Below are positions 61,568 to 64,000 of a stretch of 64,000 nucleotides of DNA, in pieces. The notes under the pieces are model-generated. The model saw nothing but the letters and a program-made list of their open reading frames with translations, did no database searches and was not told the DNA's origin. Position numbers and translations under genes: made by a program. Positions within the stretch are counted from its first letter, which is position 1. Every line of letters begins with the position of its first letter. Origin of the DNA: Sarcomyxa edulis (Eukaryota; Basidiomycota; Agaricomycetes; Agaricales; Mycenaceae); NCBI GenBank assembly GCA_009761415.1, contig QUOL01000002.1, positions 1,488,001-1,552,000 on the forward strand, in the 5' to 3' direction.

Positions 61568-63867
61568 ATGTTCGACCCACTGAGTTCAACGAGTTCCATC
61601 TTTGCTGGCGGCGACTCGGACGAGGCACCACCCTGGCCCACCACACCGCACCAGCCCAACTCTCCAATACCTAACCTTCGTCGCGCTTCCACCCCAGTAC
61701 CTCCTACTCCCGAAAAAGGGCCTACTCCAGGTCTATATGGCAAAGAACCTCAGATATATGGACAGCCAGAGGCAGGTCTTATATCACCCCGCGATACTGT
61801 TGGCTCAAATGGGACGAAATACGAAAAGCCCGAGCCTTATCTGAGGGTCAAGATCACTGGGCTTGACAGGAATCGAAGGGACATACTCGTTAAGCTCGAT
61901 GCACAGGTAAGTTTCATTACTGCATCCGTACGTATGTTTTGCTGAGCCTACCATCCTCGCTCCTAGACCAACCTGACGAACTTCACCGGGACAACGTACC
62001 GAAATGTATCACGTTCGTATATCGAGTTTCAACAATTCTATGAAGCTATCATACATAGTAACCCTCAAACTATTGTCCCTGCTCTACCTCTGGCGCAAAC
62101 CTCTGCCCCTACAGACGAAGAAGATGATAGGCTGGTGAAGATCATGCTCCAAAAATGGATCACACGAGTCTGCGAGGATCCTATTCTACTGCACGACGAG
62201 GATCTCCGCTCGTTTGTCGAAAGCGACTTTGGCTATCAGCCCACACCGCGTCCTCGACGCAAGACATCCTCCGGTTTCACTCTCATCCGACGTGGGGTTC
62301 CAGATGAAGATGAAGACCTTCAACGAGCCCGGTTCGAGTTGACGAAGTTGGAAGGGCAGTTCTTCGATACCGCTAAAGCCGTTGACAAGCTTGCGATTGC
62401 GAGAAAGGGTGAGTGTATTGTTCGAAGGGACTCATTACTTCAGACTAATTGTGTACCCCCAGCTCTCGCATCAGCCCATGCAGAAATGGGCAACAAGCTC
62501 ATCAATGTATCTACCACGGAGGCACATCCTCCACTCGCCAACGCATTCCGCAAAATTGGACGAACCTGGCACAGTATCGCGGACCTTGATCAGGCACAGG
62601 CTATCAGCGAATGCGTCATTGTGGGTGACTCGCTGGGATACCAAGGTATGAATGCCCGCTCTGCCAAGGACACTCTACTGCAGCGGACGGGTGTTCTCGA
62701 AGAATATCAAGCTGCCGTGAAAACCACTATATCGAAACGGAGGGCCATCGAACGCTTGAAAGCTAGCTCAAACATTCGCCCAGATCGCGTGGATGAAGCT
62801 CTAGAAGACATGGAGGAGGTCAGCCTCCATAATCACCGGAATGACTATATCGCTAACTTTGGCTTCTTCAGGCAAACAGATACGAGCAAGTACTGGCTAA
62901 GCGTGCGGAGGGCATATCTCAAAACCTCCACCATGCTCTCCAGACCCACAATAGATATGCTAACGAGGATATTACCACCGCTCTTATCGAACACGCTCGG
63001 TCGTCTATCATGTACGAACGACAACTTCTACGGGAACTGGAGGCCCTGAGGGTCGATGTCAGTAATGCCAACAACAAAGTTGCCCCAGTGACGAACGGCG
63101 TACCCAAACCAACTATCGTACCCCCCTTGGAGGACTTCCCTCAACCTCCTAGACCCCCGCCTAACCCACGTCCAGAAAGTACCCCGCCAAATGGCGCTCG
63201 TTCTGCACAACCTCTACCACCATCAGCAAATATATATAGCAGGCAAGGGCCATTGTCGTCTTCCTCGACTCAAGCATCCTTTGCTAGAGATGGCACATTG
63301 TCTCCTTCGTTCGGGCAGTCACCGCGACTCGGACCAACGTCTTCCTCACCCGCCCCATCATTTACATCTCGTCAAGGGCCATTATCAGCTTCCTCGAGTC
63401 AAACGTTCTCCAGACAATCTCTACCGCCACAGTCACCTGGCGCAGGTCCTTCGTCCGCTGGTCCCCACCAAATCACATTCGCTCGTCCACCGGATGATGA
63501 GCCTCCCCTTGGTGGGCGGTTCGTTGACGGTACAAAGTCGATGTTTGTCAAACCAACCTCCACGTCGTCGCCATTGGGTCCCCCAATATCCAACTCTTCT
63601 TCATCTGGTTCCAGCTCTGGACCATCTTCCGGAGGACAGATGGCTGATCCACTTCACGGCGGCACGATCAGCAGGTCTTCTACCTCCTCCCCTCTCGTTG
63701 GTGCACCACCTCGTGGTGGCATGAACCGACAGGATACCCTGAACGATACCCTTGATCCTCTCGGACAGACAACGCCTAAATACATGTCGCAGTCGGTCCG
63801 TGTCACACCCAGCAGGCCGAGACTGGACGCTCGGGAGGCTGCAAGTAAACTTGCAAACGCGTTCTAA
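61568..63867 (+). CDS. VPS17: Retromer sorting nexin Vps17
   Basis: With Vps5 forms the membrane-binding sorting nexin half of retromer, which returns receptors from endosomes to the Golgi. Four exons, 61568-61906, 61967-62408, 62463-62818 and 62872-63867, total 711 codons. The PX domain is around YEKPEPYLRVKITGLDRNRR, LTNFTGTTYRNVSRSYIEFQ and FVESDFGYQP. A BAR-type coiled part follows: QRARFELTKLEGQFFDTAKA, ALASAHAEMGNKLINVS, ANAFRKIGRTWHSIADLD, YQGMNARSAKDTLLQRTGVL and YERQLLRELEALRVDVSNA. The C-terminus is long, Pro/Ser-rich and disordered, ending in DAREAASKLANAF. Start MFDPLSSTSSI fits the family. The extended tail is typical of basidiomycete copies. Confidence 0.9.
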
Positions 63868-64000
63868 AACCGGAATCATAGCAGTAATTATAGGGACGAG
63901 TTGTTCGCTCAGCCATAAACTAATATGACCATCTCTTCCTGTGGACTTAATCTTGCTGCGTGACATTCATTCTGCTTTTTTCTCCCGTGTGGCTTTATTT

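Overview
The window is nuclear DNA from a filamentous basidiomycete, most likely an Agaricomycete. The evidence is dense packing (about 35 genes in 64 kb), nearly every gene cut by many 50-65 nt introns, and a gene set that includes a Zn2Cys6 regulator of the mushroom type, an Argonaute, two RTA1-like proteins, a TSPO protein and TKL-type kinases. There is no prokaryotic, organellar or viral block, no rRNA gene, no complete tRNA gene, no CRISPR array and no intact transposon. Gene models were built by hand, joining exons at GT-AG (and two GC-AG) junctions that keep the reading frame and the known family sequence.

Layout. 0-10 kb: MED17 (Mediator, runs off the left edge), a Zn2Cys6 transcription factor, a GPI-type Ser/Thr-rich wall protein, ESCRT-III VPS24 and mitochondrial NAD-isocitrate dehydrogenase IDH2. 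9.6-17 kb: the RNA-binding RNase II-like protein SSD1 and a BTB-like protein. 18-22 kb: two tandem RTA1-family membrane proteins. 22-33 kb: a small unknown gene divergent from VID27, a four-helix membrane protein, ceramide-pathway reductase TSC10, fluoride exporter FEX, casein kinase II beta and ribosomal protein eL36. 33-40 kb: a VTT/SNARE-associated-Golgi protein, the Ca-regulated ATP-Mg/Pi carrier SAL1 and an unknown protein. 40-50 kb: an Argonaute, a TSPO protein, a kinase-like protein with a helical N-terminus, and two unknown genes. 50-64 kb: GINS subunit PSF3, V-ATPase assembly factor PKR1, TFIIIC subunit TFC1, ribosomal protein eL29, an unknown membrane protein, GTP cyclohydrolase II RIB1, a GH17 glucanase and retromer subunit VPS17.

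Most of the window is housekeeping and the genes do not form one pathway. Several are arranged head to head with very short shared promoters: PKR1/TFC1 59 bp, PSF3/mitochondrial protein 86 bp, VID27/small gene 150 bp.

The best candidate for something less described is the gene at 45997-48132. It joins an N-terminal helical region, which may resemble MLKL-type cell-death bundles, to a kinase domain whose catalytic HRD motif reads HGE. This is the architecture of the necroptosis pseudokinase MLKL and deserves a structural check. Other notable items are an eL29 gene of five tiny exons (one of 12 nt), two GC-AG introns, and an Argonaute with a six-fold 18-bp repeat and a DEDD catalytic set.
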